From: Candidatus Saccharimonadota bacterium
GTDB taxonomy: Bacteria; Patescibacteriota; Saccharimonadia; Saccharimonadales; Saccharimonadaceae
Length of the DNA stretch: 11,028 bases
Direction of reading: 5' to 3'
Assembly: GCA_900555675.1 (NCBI GenBank)
Contig: UNSN01000023.1
Span: 1 to 11,028, forward strand
In this document: positions 1 to 5,567 of the stretch, piece by piece
How positions within the stretch are numbered: position 1 is the first letter of the stretch
How the letters are laid out: each line of letters opens with the position of its first letter
Made by a program: the position numbers and the translations under genes
Notes under the pieces: model-generated
Told to the model about the DNA's origin: nothing
The model's database searches: none
What the model saw: only the letters and a program-made list of their open reading frames with translations

Positions 1-843
1 CCGCGCATGAACGCGGCGGGTCGGCTAGAGACAGCGCAGCACGCGCTGGACATGTTGGTGGCACGTGATGGACTGGCGGCGTTGGAGGCGAGCGAAAAGC
101 TGGAGGAATTGAACGTTAAGCGGCGCAGTATTCAGGATGCGATTTTTAAGGAAGCGTGCGTGCAAGCCGAGGAGTTGGCTGATGACCGGGTGTTGGTGGT
201 CAGTAGTGATGGCTGGAACCACGGCGTCATTGGCATTGTGGCGTCGAAATTGGTGGAGAAATATAAAAAGCCGGTGTTTATCATTGGCGAGCGCGGTGAG
301 GAAGCAACGGGTTCGGCGCGCAGTTTTGGTGATTTTTCAGCGGCCGATGCAGTGCGGGCGGCGGACGATATTATTATCAAAGGCGGCGGGCATGGAGCGG
401 CGGCGGGCGTGACGCTGGCGACCGAGAGAATTGACGATTTTAGGCGACGAGTGAATGAGTTTTACGATTCGCTGCAATTAAAAAATCAGGAATTATATTT
501 GTTGCCGAGAGCTGACGTTGAGATTGACGATTTTTCGGAAATTAATGAGGAGCTGATTGATAATTTGGCGAAGATGGAGCCGTTTGGCAATGGTAACGCG
601 GAGCCTATATTGAAAATAACTGAAGCGACGGTTTTAAATGTGAGGAGAATGGGTGCGGATGGGCAACACGTGAAATTGACCTTACGTGATAAAAATGATG
701 TTGCGCTGCAAATGCTGGCTTTTAATGCACCAGAAGAATTTTTCCGTGAAGTGGGCGACGAAGTGTCTGCTTGGTTCCAGCCGACCGTAAATGAATGGCA
801 GGGAATGCGATCTGTTGAGGGGCGATTATTGCATTTGGCTTAG
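1..843 (+). CDS. recJ: RecJ single-stranded-DNA exonuclease, C-terminal part (5' end outside window)
   Basis: RecJ is a 5'-to-3' single-strand DNA exonuclease used in recombination and mismatch repair. The frame is open from base 1, and the first residues read PRMNAAGR, the conserved RecJ segment linking the DHH and DHHA1 domains, so the gene starts upstream of the window and the ATG at 7 is internal. About 280 residues are visible. The DHHA1 domain spans roughly residues 60-155, with SSDGWNHGVIGIVASKL, GSARS (about 104-108) and the GGGHGAAAG motif (about 128-136). The C-terminal third (about 165-280) matches the RecJ OB-fold region, with MEPFGNGNAEP as a typical signature. The DHH catalytic aspartates lie upstream and cannot be checked. 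The final codons and the stop are duplicated 1248 bp downstream (see the repeats). Family assignment is firm. Confidence 0.96.
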   Translation, partial: PRMNAAGRLETAQHALDMLVARDGLAALEASEKLEELNVKRRSIQDAIFKEACVQAEELADDRVLVVSSDGWNHGVIGIVASKLVEKYKKPVFIIGERGEEATGSARSFGDFSAADAVRAADDIIIKGGGHGAAAGVTLATERIDDFRRRVNEFYDSLQLKNQELYLLPRADVEIDDFSEINEELIDNLAKMEPFGNGNAEPILKITEATVLNVRRMGADGQHVKLTLRDKNDVALQMLAFNAPEEFFREVGDEVSAWFQPTVNEWQGMRSVEGRLLHLA

Positions 844-863
844 GTGTAATAGTTGCGTTACTT
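815..863 (+). repeat. Direct repeat copy 1: authentic recJ 3' end plus following promoter -35
   Basis: These 49 bases cover the last nine codons of recJ (through residues EGRLLHLA and the TAG stop) and 20 bases beyond, including a TTGCGT -35 box. The same 49 bases recur at 2063-2111 with two mismatches (819 G versus 2067 A, 831 G versus 2079 A). Both differences are third-position and synonymous in the recJ frame (GAG/GAA and TTG/TTA). The exact period is 1248 bp. Confidence 0.93.
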
Positions 864-881
864 AGATATATATTGTATAAT
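853..881 (+). promoter_or_regulatory. Sigma-70-type promoter for the hydrolase gene
   Basis: A TTGCGT -35 (853-858) and a perfect TATAAT -10 (876-881) are separated by 17 bp. The predicted transcription start is near 888, leaving a leader of about 32 nt before the GTG start at 920. The -35 lies inside the repeated segment and the -10 lies just outside it. Confidence 0.75.
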
Positions 882-919
882 AAATCCAATAGTTTAAATT
901 TATTTGGAGTGAAGTTCTT

Positions 920-2059
920 GTGAAATCGGAAACACTTTGGGTGCCGTCATCTAAACCTACAGATTATGGCTTTGAGAATGGTCTACAGGTCGCCAAGATT
1001 GATAGCGGCTTAAGACAGGGAAAGACTATACAACTTGCTACGCAGGAAGATATGCGTCGCTTGGCTGAGGAATCTTACAATTCAAACCACATAAATAAGA
1101 CTGTTGAACAACTGAGAGATCAGCGCTATATTCGTGTATTTAGTGGACTAGGCAGGGTTGGGCTTGAAGTCGCGATATTTGGTAATGAAAATGCGAATAA
1201 GATTCAGGCTGTTTTGTATGGATGGGGAGGAGATGACCATAATCCAGTCGCAATTCGAGAAGCCTCCGTTCTGGCGTGCGGAAATCCGGATACAGCTATT
1301 GTGGTTGTGAATATGCCGGGAGTGGGCAATTCTGGGATGCTGCCCGAGTCTGTTCGTAAGGAGATACGAAAGACTGGTAGCTACGATAGCTTAGGGGAAT
1401 ATGTTGGTCCAGTAATTGACCATGTCGCGAAAGATTTCGACGAGGTTAGTGTTGGTGGGCATTCTTTGGGTGGTCGTGTTGCGACGTCGTCAGTTGCTCA
1501 CATGGAATCTAAGGTTAATGAGTTACGACTATTCGATCCGGTGGGATCGCGTAAAATGGGGGTTGTTGCTTTGGGGTGGAATTTCATAGTAAAAGAAGGC
1601 ATGGAATTGATACGTTACGGCAAGAAATCATTGAGTCCAAGCGCAAAAAAACTGGGCTTGGAGTTTTTGCAGAGAGAAGATCCTAAAGTTATTGAGGAAG
1701 TTGGTAAACTCTCAGAAGAGTCAAGTGTCGAGTTTGCTTCGCCGAAACAAGGTTGGCGCCAGCAATTCCTTACTGATCCTTTTGCCTTAAGCAATGATGG
1801 CTTATTAGAAGATTTATTGAAAGCCGCGCCAAATGTCCGAAACAATATTATTATATTTGTACCCGAAGGTAGTCATTTGACTAATATGCGTGACGTGGCT
1901 CGCATTGTCGGTATTGTGAATGGTGAGCCTAAGTCGACAAGCGCTGAAGTCGGACTATATGGAATTTTAAACAACCACACTCACAATGTCATGAACGACC
2001 CTACTGCGTTAGCGATTGTGTATGGCGCTGACACTAAAGATCTCGCCTTGTCCGCCTAA
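920..2059 (+). CDS. Alpha/beta-hydrolase fold protein, unknown substrate
   Basis: This 379-residue protein has the marks of a serine alpha/beta hydrolase. A strand and turn reading VLYGWGGDD (about 98-106) fits the oxyanion-hole loop. The nucleophile elbow GGHSLGG (179-185) places the catalytic serine at Ser182. FDPVG (205-209) offers an acid at Asp206, and EGSHL (316-320) offers a histidine at His319. About 100 residues between Asp206 and His319 are helix-rich and probably form a lid. There is no signal peptide or membrane segment, so it is probably cytosolic. It starts with GTG, with a GGAG Shine-Dalgarno at 906-909, about 10 nt upstream. It has its own promoter and lies on a 1248-bp unit bounded by two copies of the recJ end, which suggests later acquisition. 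Esterase, lipase or haloperoxidase-like activity cannot be told apart from sequence. The fold is well supported; the triad acid and the function are inferred. Confidence 0.82.
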   Translation: MKSETLWVPSSKPTDYGFENGLQVAKIDSGLRQGKTIQLATQEDMRRLAEESYNSNHINKTVEQLRDQRYIRVFSGLGRVGLEVAIFGNENANKIQAVLYGWGGDDHNPVAIREASVLACGNPDTAIVVVNMPGVGNSGMLPESVRKEIRKTGSYDSLGEYVGPVIDHVAKDFDEVSVGGHSLGGRVATSSVAHMESKVNELRLFDPVGSRKMGVVALGWNFIVKEGMELIRYGKKSLSPSAKKLGLEFLQREDPKVIEEVGKLSEESSVEFASPKQGWRQQFLTDPFALSNDGLLEDLLKAAPNVRNNIIIFVPEGSHLTNMRDVARIVGIVNGEPKSTSAEVGLYGILNNHTHNVMNDPTALAIVYGADTKDLALSA

Positions 2060-2181
2060 AGCTTGAAGGGCGATTATTACATTTGGCTTAGGTGTAATAG
2101 TTGCGTTACTTGTAGAATAGATGTATTGTTATAGTGTATTAATATTTTTGGGCGGGAGAATTTTTTAGGAGGTTTGGTAAT
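2060..2181 (+). promoter_or_regulatory. Intergenic region with recJ-end remnant, weak promoter and strong Shine-Dalgarno
   Basis: After the hydrolase stop, this gap holds the second recJ-end copy. A TTGCGT -35 (2101-2106) follows, with TATTGT (2124-2129) at the same 17-bp spacing as in copy 1, so the promoter layout is conserved but the -10 is degraded. TATAGT at 2130-2135 is an alternative -10. A full AGGAGG at 2167-2172 sits 9 nt before the ATG at 2182. I see no terminator hairpin. Confidence 0.55.
2063..2111 (+). repeat. Direct repeat copy 2: orphan recJ 3'-end fragment downstream of the hydrolase gene
   Basis: This is a second copy of 815-863, 47 of 49 bases identical. It still encodes EGRLLHLA-stop in frame, but no recJ sequence precedes it: similarity stops abruptly at about 2062, right after the hydrolase TAA stop at 2057-2059. 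It is therefore a severed gene end and not a functional gene. It may be an integration scar or a recombination junction. Confidence 0.92.
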
Positions 2182-2802
2182 ATGGAGTTTTCTAATAGCG
2201 ACAGAGGGGAGATTATATATCAGAAAGATACACGTCCTAGCCTGGGGGAGGTAGCGCTAAAGCTACTGGTTGATTTTCCCGAAGGTGGTAATTTTACATG
2301 CGCGGAGGAGCTGTCTGGCGAAGCCTTAGCTCACCTTAAAGAAGAGTATGATGTCGCAGCGGGTGAATATGGTAGACTAGCTAAACGTTTGTATATAGCC
2401 TCTAGCTGGGGTTCTTTAGGACCAGAACAGGCGCGTAGATTATGGATGTCAAGAAATAAGTCTAATCCTGAGGCGGTAGCGATAATAGAGGAGGCTTTTG
2501 GTCGCTTAAATTCTCTAAAGGGCAGAATGGATGAGATAAATAATGGCGTTCGATTGTCTTTATCTGGTGGTGATGCGAATGGAGAAGTTCCTGGTGATTT
2601 GGCTTGGCTAGAAAATATTCCTTGTGACTTTGCCGGAGTTGAAGTTTCCAAAAATAATGATGGTACGTATACTGTCAAGATCCCTGTTACAGAATACAAA
2701 TCTGACTGTACTGGGTATTGGGCTGATTCGATCACTTATACTATTACGCTTACTTCTGATGATGAGGTATTAAATATCACGTCAGAGAGGGTGAAGCGAT
2801 AA
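2182..2802 (+). CDS. Hypothetical protein, helical N-terminal half and beta-rich C-terminal half
   Basis: I do not recognise this 206-residue protein. The ATG at 2182 has a full AGGAGG Shine-Dalgarno 9 nt upstream, which supports it as a real, well-translated gene. Residues 41-75 and 97-122 look like amphipathic, charge-rich helices that could form a coiled coil or hairpin. Residues about 140-200 alternate polar and hydrophobic residues and are rich in T, V and I (for example GTYTVKIPVTEY and SITYTITLTSDDE), as in a beta-sandwich or beta-meander. There are three cysteines (40, 148, 176). Cys148 and Cys176 flank the beta region and could pair only if the protein is exported, but no signal peptide or membrane helix is visible. 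It lies between the recJ-end repeat and the rpsU promoter, in the accessory patch. Coding status is likely; function is unknown. Confidence 0.72.
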   Translation: MEFSNSDRGEIIYQKDTRPSLGEVALKLLVDFPEGGNFTCAEELSGEALAHLKEEYDVAAGEYGRLAKRLYIASSWGSLGPEQARRLWMSRNKSNPEAVAIIEEAFGRLNSLKGRMDEINNGVRLSLSGGDANGEVPGDLAWLENIPCDFAGVEVSKNNDGTYTVKIPVTEYKSDCTGYWADSITYTITLTSDDEVLNITSERVKR

Positions 2803-2807
2803 TCTAG

Positions 2808-2836
2808 TTGGCAAATACTTTCTTATCTGTTATAAT
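2808..2836 (+). promoter_or_regulatory. Strong promoter of the rpsU operon, probably leaderless
   Basis: A TTGGCA -35 (2808-2813), a 17-bp spacer and a perfect extended -10, TGT followed by TATAAT (2831-2836), make this one of the best promoters in the window. The ATG of rpsU is at 2846, only 9 nt after the -10. Transcription should start at about 2843-2844, leaving 2-3 nt of leader and no room for a Shine-Dalgarno. Confidence 0.88.
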
Positions 2837-2845
2837 GTTTGCAGT

Positions 2846-3061
2846 ATGGTACAAGTAACACGTAAAGATCAGAAGGAAGCGAACGAAAATATCATTCGTC
2901 GTTTCAACCGCAGGGTTTTGCAAAGCGGTGTTTTGGCTCGCGCTAAGAGCGTTATGCGTTTTGAAAAACCAATTTCAAAGACCGAGCGTCGTAAAAAAGC
3001 TATTATTCGCCGCGAGCGACGAGCTGAAAAAACGGCAAAAATGCGCCTAGGGGTGCGTTAA
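2846..3061 (+). CDS. rpsU: Small ribosomal subunit protein bS21
   Basis: bS21 is a small basic protein of the 30S subunit that sits near the 3' end of 16S rRNA and helps initiation. This 71-residue protein shows the family pattern: a short N-terminal strand, a helix reading ENIIRRFNRRVLQSGVLARA (20-39), an RFEKPISKTERRKKA segment (43-57), and a highly basic Arg/Lys tail. Length is normal (usually 55-70), with a slightly extended tail. The start is fixed by the promoter, whose -10 ends 9 nt upstream. The TAA stop shares its last A with the ATG of the next gene (TAATG), implying translational coupling. bS21 next to yqeY is a common bacterial pairing. Confidence 0.93.
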   Translation: MVQVTRKDQKEANENIIRRFNRRVLQSGVLARAKSVMRFEKPISKTERRKKAIIRRERRAEKTAKMRLGVR

Positions 3062-3519
3062 TGTCTGCGCTAAAAGAGCGCATTACTAGTGAAATGAAAG
3101 CCGCTCTATTGAGCGGCGATCGTTTTCGTGGTGATGTTTTGCGTAATCTAAAGGCGGCAATCTTAAACGAAGAAGTTTCTTTGGGCAGGCGAGAAGACGG
3201 CTTGGATGATGCTGAAATTGAAAAAGTCGTTGCTCGAGAAGTGAAAAAGCGCGTCGAAAGTGCGGATTTATATCGAAAGAATGACCGTGCGGAGTTGGCG
3301 GAACCTGAAGAAAAAGAAGCGGAAATTTTACGAGAGTTTTTGCCAGAGCAACTTGGTGAGGCGGAAATCTCGAAGATTGTAGAAGAAGTTATTGCGGGTA
3401 TGGACGATGTCTCAATTCAGAAAATGGGGCAAGTTATTGGCGCGGTAAAAAGTAAGGTCGGCAATGCCGCGGATGGCGCGTTGGTGGCAAAAATTGTTAA
3501 AGAAAAACTCACAAAATAG
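3061..3519 (+). CDS. yqeY: YqeY/GatB-like domain protein
   Basis: This 152-residue protein matches the GatB/YqeY family, which shares a helical domain with the tail of the tRNA-dependent amidotransferase subunit GatB. Family-typical features are the N-terminal MSALKERITSEMKAALLSGD, the LRNLKAAILNEEV stretch (about 27-39), the KRVESADLYRKNDR segment (about 63-76), EILREFLPEQL (about 88-98) and the KMGQVIGAVKSKV helix (about 121-133). The precise role of free-standing YqeY proteins is not settled; a tRNA-related function is inferred from homology. Its ATG overlaps the rpsU stop by one base, and adk follows after 8 nt, so it is the second gene of the operon. Length is normal (about 147-150). Confidence 0.92.
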   Translation: MSALKERITSEMKAALLSGDRFRGDVLRNLKAAILNEEVSLGRREDGLDDAEIEKVVAREVKKRVESADLYRKNDRAELAEPEEKEAEILREFLPEQLGEAEISKIVEEVIAGMDDVSIQKMGQVIGAVKSKVGNAADGALVAKIVKEKLTK

Positions 3520-3527
3520 GAGGAAAA

Positions 3528-4085
3528 ATGATTGTATTTTTTGGACCAGCTGGTGCTGGTAAGAGCGTGCAGGGGCAGATTTTAGCGGCGCGGCATGGTT
3601 GGCGTTGGCTTAGTGCCGGACAACTGTTGCGTGACACTCACGATGGTGAATTGATTCATCGTATGCAATCTGGCGAACTGGTGCCGATGGAAACTATCAA
3701 CGGTTTGATGGGCGAGGCTCTTAATAAAGCTAAGGATATTAATGGTGTAATTTTGGACGGCTATCCAAGACAATTAGAACAAGCTAAATGGCTGATTGAG
3801 TCGCGTTCACATCACGGAAAAGATGTTAAGTTGGTGATTGTGCTGGAAGTTCCGCGCGATGAAATTCTGGAGCGTTTGAGAGTCCGTGGTCGAGTCGACG
3901 ACACACCTGAAGCAATCGACAAACGACTCAGTATTTATCGAGGTGAAATTTACCCGATTCTGGATTATTTGAATGACAATGGTGTTCCAATTGTACATAT
4001 GAGCGGCGTTGGAACCGTCGGGCAAGTTCATGATGAAATCGAGAGAGAGTTAGTTAGTCGCGGCATCGTTGAGGGTGTAAAATGA
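3528..4085 (+). CDS. adk: Adenylate kinase, short form without zinc-finger LID
   Basis: Adenylate kinase converts ATP plus AMP to two ADP in the cytosol. The P-loop GPAGAGKS is at residues 6-13, an AMP-site LDGYPR motif at 76-81, and the Arg-rich RVRGRVDDTPEAIDKRLSIY segment at 118-137, which supplies the arginines that close over phosphates. At 185 residues it is the short type: the 25-30-residue LID insertion of E. coli-type enzymes is missing and there are no LID cysteines. A full AGGAGG (3518-3523) precedes the ATG by 4 nt and overlaps the yqeY stop. The gene ends in TGA inside an ATGA overlap with map. In many bacteria adk and map are neighbours in the ribosomal-protein/secY region; here they lie in an rpsU operon. 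Confidence 0.93.
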   Translation: MIVFFGPAGAGKSVQGQILAARHGWRWLSAGQLLRDTHDGELIHRMQSGELVPMETINGLMGEALNKAKDINGVILDGYPRQLEQAKWLIESRSHHGKDVKLVIVLEVPRDEILERLRVRGRVDDTPEAIDKRLSIYRGEIYPILDYLNDNGVPIVHMSGVGTVGQVHDEIERELVSRGIVEGVK

Positions 4086-4849
4086 GTCAATTGATTACTG
4101 GAGAAAAAACTCCGCAACAGATGAAAGATATGCGCGAGTGTGGCAAAATGCTTGCGACAATTTATGATGAATTGAAAAAATCTGTAACGGCTGGAATGAG
4201 TGAACTGGACGCTAATGATTTTGTAGCCAAGCGAATTAAAGATTTTGGCGCAGAAGCGACTTATCTTACGGATGAAGTGAAGTTCCCGGGAGTGATTTGT
4301 ATATCGACGAACGAGCAATTGGTGCACTCTTTCCCGACCGAATATGTTTTTGAAAAGGGCGACGTGGTCAGCTTTGACTTGGTGATTGGCTATCGTGGAA
4401 TGAAGACGGATAGCGCTTTTACTATGGTTGTCGATGAGGAGCCTAAGGGCGCGAAGAAGCATTTATTGCACGCAACTGAACAGAGTTTGTATGCGGGAAT
4501 TGATGCGATAACTGGCGATGGAACGCGAGTTGGCGATATTTCAGCGGGAGTGGAAGCTGTGTTGAAGAAGGCTAAACTTGGTATAATCCGTGAACTAGTT
4601 GGTCATGGCGTGGGGCTGAGTATGCATATGGAGCCAGAAATTCCGAATTACGGCAGGCGAGGAACTGGTCCGATGCTGCACGCTGGCGACACAATTGCAA
4701 TTGAACCGATGGCGAGCTTGGGTGGTGAGAAAATTATTACCGACAGCGACGGCTGGACAATTAGTATGAAAGACGGCAGTCTGGGTGCGCATTTTGAGCA
4801 TACGGTATTGATTACTGAAACTGGCGCTGAAATTCTGACGAAACTTTAA
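4082..4849 (+). CDS. map: Type I methionine aminopeptidase
   Basis: The enzyme removes the initiator methionine from new proteins using a two-metal site. All five expected ligands are visible: Asp99 (SFDLVIGY), Asp110 (MKTDSAF), His175 (GHGVGLSMHMEPEIPNYG), Glu208 (GDTIAIEPM) and Glu239 (HFEHTVLIT). The substrate-binding histidine is His82 in NEQLVHSFP, where most family members read NEQVVHGIP. Length (255) is normal for the short bacterial type I form, with no N-terminal zinc extension. The start overlaps the adk stop by 4 nt (ATGA), so it is translationally coupled, and it is the last gene of the rpsU operon. Its stop is only 3 nt from the convergent pilin stop, with no terminator hairpin visible. 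Confidence 0.96.
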   Translation: MSQLITGEKTPQQMKDMRECGKMLATIYDELKKSVTAGMSELDANDFVAKRIKDFGAEATYLTDEVKFPGVICISTNEQLVHSFPTEYVFEKGDVVSFDLVIGYRGMKTDSAFTMVVDEEPKGAKKHLLHATEQSLYAGIDAITGDGTRVGDISAGVEAVLKKAKLGIIRELVGHGVGLSMHMEPEIPNYGRRGTGPMLHAGDTIAIEPMASLGGEKIITDSDGWTISMKDGSLGAHFEHTVLITETGAEILTKL

Positions 4850-4852
4850 TTA

Positions 4853-5479
4853 TTAATCTGAATCTAGTGATTCGTTATCGAAATCTATCTCGGCAACTAT
4901 ATATCGGGGTTGTACGGGAAGATCACCGCTACCCCATCCGCCGTCATAACCCGTTATGCCGTGCTCAGCTCGCCAATCCTTATCTGTTTTTTCACTGCAT
5001 TGTAGGTCGTCCATCTTTTTGCGCATCTGTTTTTGCTCGATTCCGCCATTATATACTTCAATGTAGAAAAATACTTTATTTTTGCCACATTCTCTGTACC
5101 CAATATTATTTTTTAGCGAAGTGTCCTTTGTTGGACCGTTTTTTAGGGTATTTAATAAGTTGTCTGGAAGGTAATTAGCCTGATGCATAGCGCGACCAAT
5201 ACCGCCGCCGTCAAACACTCTTACGCCTAAATCAGTATATCCTCCACCAGGACTATCATAGAATCCAAGCGGTTTATAATTTCTTAAAGGGACTTTATTT
5301 CCACCGGCTACGTATGATTTAAAAGCAGTTTCGACTTGATGTAATGTCTCTTTTGCAGCCGCGTCATACGCGTTCTCTCTGAACTTAGAATATGATATGG
5401 TGGCAATTCCCGTAAGAATACCGATAACGCAAATGCCTATAATAAGCTCGACAAGAGTAAAACCGTTTATGTTTTTCAT
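4853..5479 (-). CDS. Type IV pilin-like / pseudopilin protein
   Basis: The protein starts MKNINGFTLVELIIGICVIG, a textbook class III signal: prepilin peptidase should cut between Gly6 and Phe7, leaving an N-terminal Phe that is normally methylated, with the essential +5 glutamate at Glu11. Residues 7-30 are the hydrophobic alpha-1 helix that anchors the pilin and packs the fibre core. The rest (about 31-208) is a globular, glycine-rich head with Cys131 and Cys161, a possible disulfide like the D-region loop of pilins. I choose the ATG at 5479 although the frame is open to 5611, because the pilin signal must be N-terminal and a promoter -10 lies 9 nt upstream. It is alone on the minus strand between map and ftsA, without visible assembly genes. 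Major versus minor pilin cannot be decided. Confidence 0.92.
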   Translation of the reverse strand: MKNINGFTLVELIIGICVIGILTGIATISYSKFRENAYDAAAKETLHQVETAFKSYVAGGNKVPLRNYKPLGFYDSPGGGYTDLGVRVFDGGGIGRAMHQANYLPDNLLNTLKNGPTKDTSLKNNIGYRECGKNKVFFYIEVYNGGIEQKQMRKKMDDLQCSEKTDKDWRAEHGITGYDGGWGSGDLPVQPRYIVAEIDFDNESLDSD

Positions 5480-5488
5480 TGTGAGGAT

Positions 5489-5517
5489 ATTGTAGCAGAA
5501 ATATTTTTTGGCAGCAA
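5489..5517 (-). promoter_or_regulatory. Pilin gene promoter, probably leaderless
   Basis: On the minus strand, TTGCTG (5517-5512) and TACAAT (5494-5489) are 17 bp apart, and TGC directly before the -10 makes it an extended -10. Nine bases separate the -10 from the ATG at 5479, so the mRNA should begin 2-3 nt before the start codon. No Shine-Dalgarno is present. Confidence 0.72.
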
Positions 5518-5530
5518 CAAGGTAATTCAC

Positions 5531-5560
5531 TTGCCAAATTATAGACATAACCTGTATAAT
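5531..5560 (+). promoter_or_regulatory. ftsA promoter, probably leaderless
   Basis: TTGCCA (5531-5536) and a perfect TATAAT (5555-5560) are 18 bp apart. The chosen ftsA ATG at 5568 is 7 nt past the -10, exactly where transcription should begin. The promoter faces away from the pilin promoter; the two -35 boxes are 13 bp apart, so a regulator bound between them could affect both. Confidence 0.85.
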
Positions 5561-5567
5561 GGAGCTT

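Noticed and set aside
2245-2275. Small hairpin (GTAGC/GCTAC) early in the 2182 gene
   Set aside because: The stem is 5 bp inside coding sequence, with no T-run or conservation evidence; it is expected by chance.
4582-4587. Perfect TATAAT inside map
   Set aside because: It lies in conserved coding sequence, and the next downstream gene on that strand is ftsA, almost 1 kb away with its own promoter, so there is no reason to call it a promoter.
3528-4849. Alternative genetic code with TGA as glycine, as in Gracilibacteria/SR1
   Set aside because: TGA terminates adk at the expected length in an ATGA overlap with map, and no core gene needs in-frame TGA read-through.
4850-4856. Possible bidirectional terminator between map and the pilin gene
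   Set aside because: The two stops are only 3 nt apart and no GC-rich stem with a T-run is present on either strand.
4867-5178. Rightward open frame of 103 codons opposite the pilin gene
   Set aside because: It is the antisense shadow of the pilin coding sequence, with no Shine-Dalgarno or recognisable protein features.
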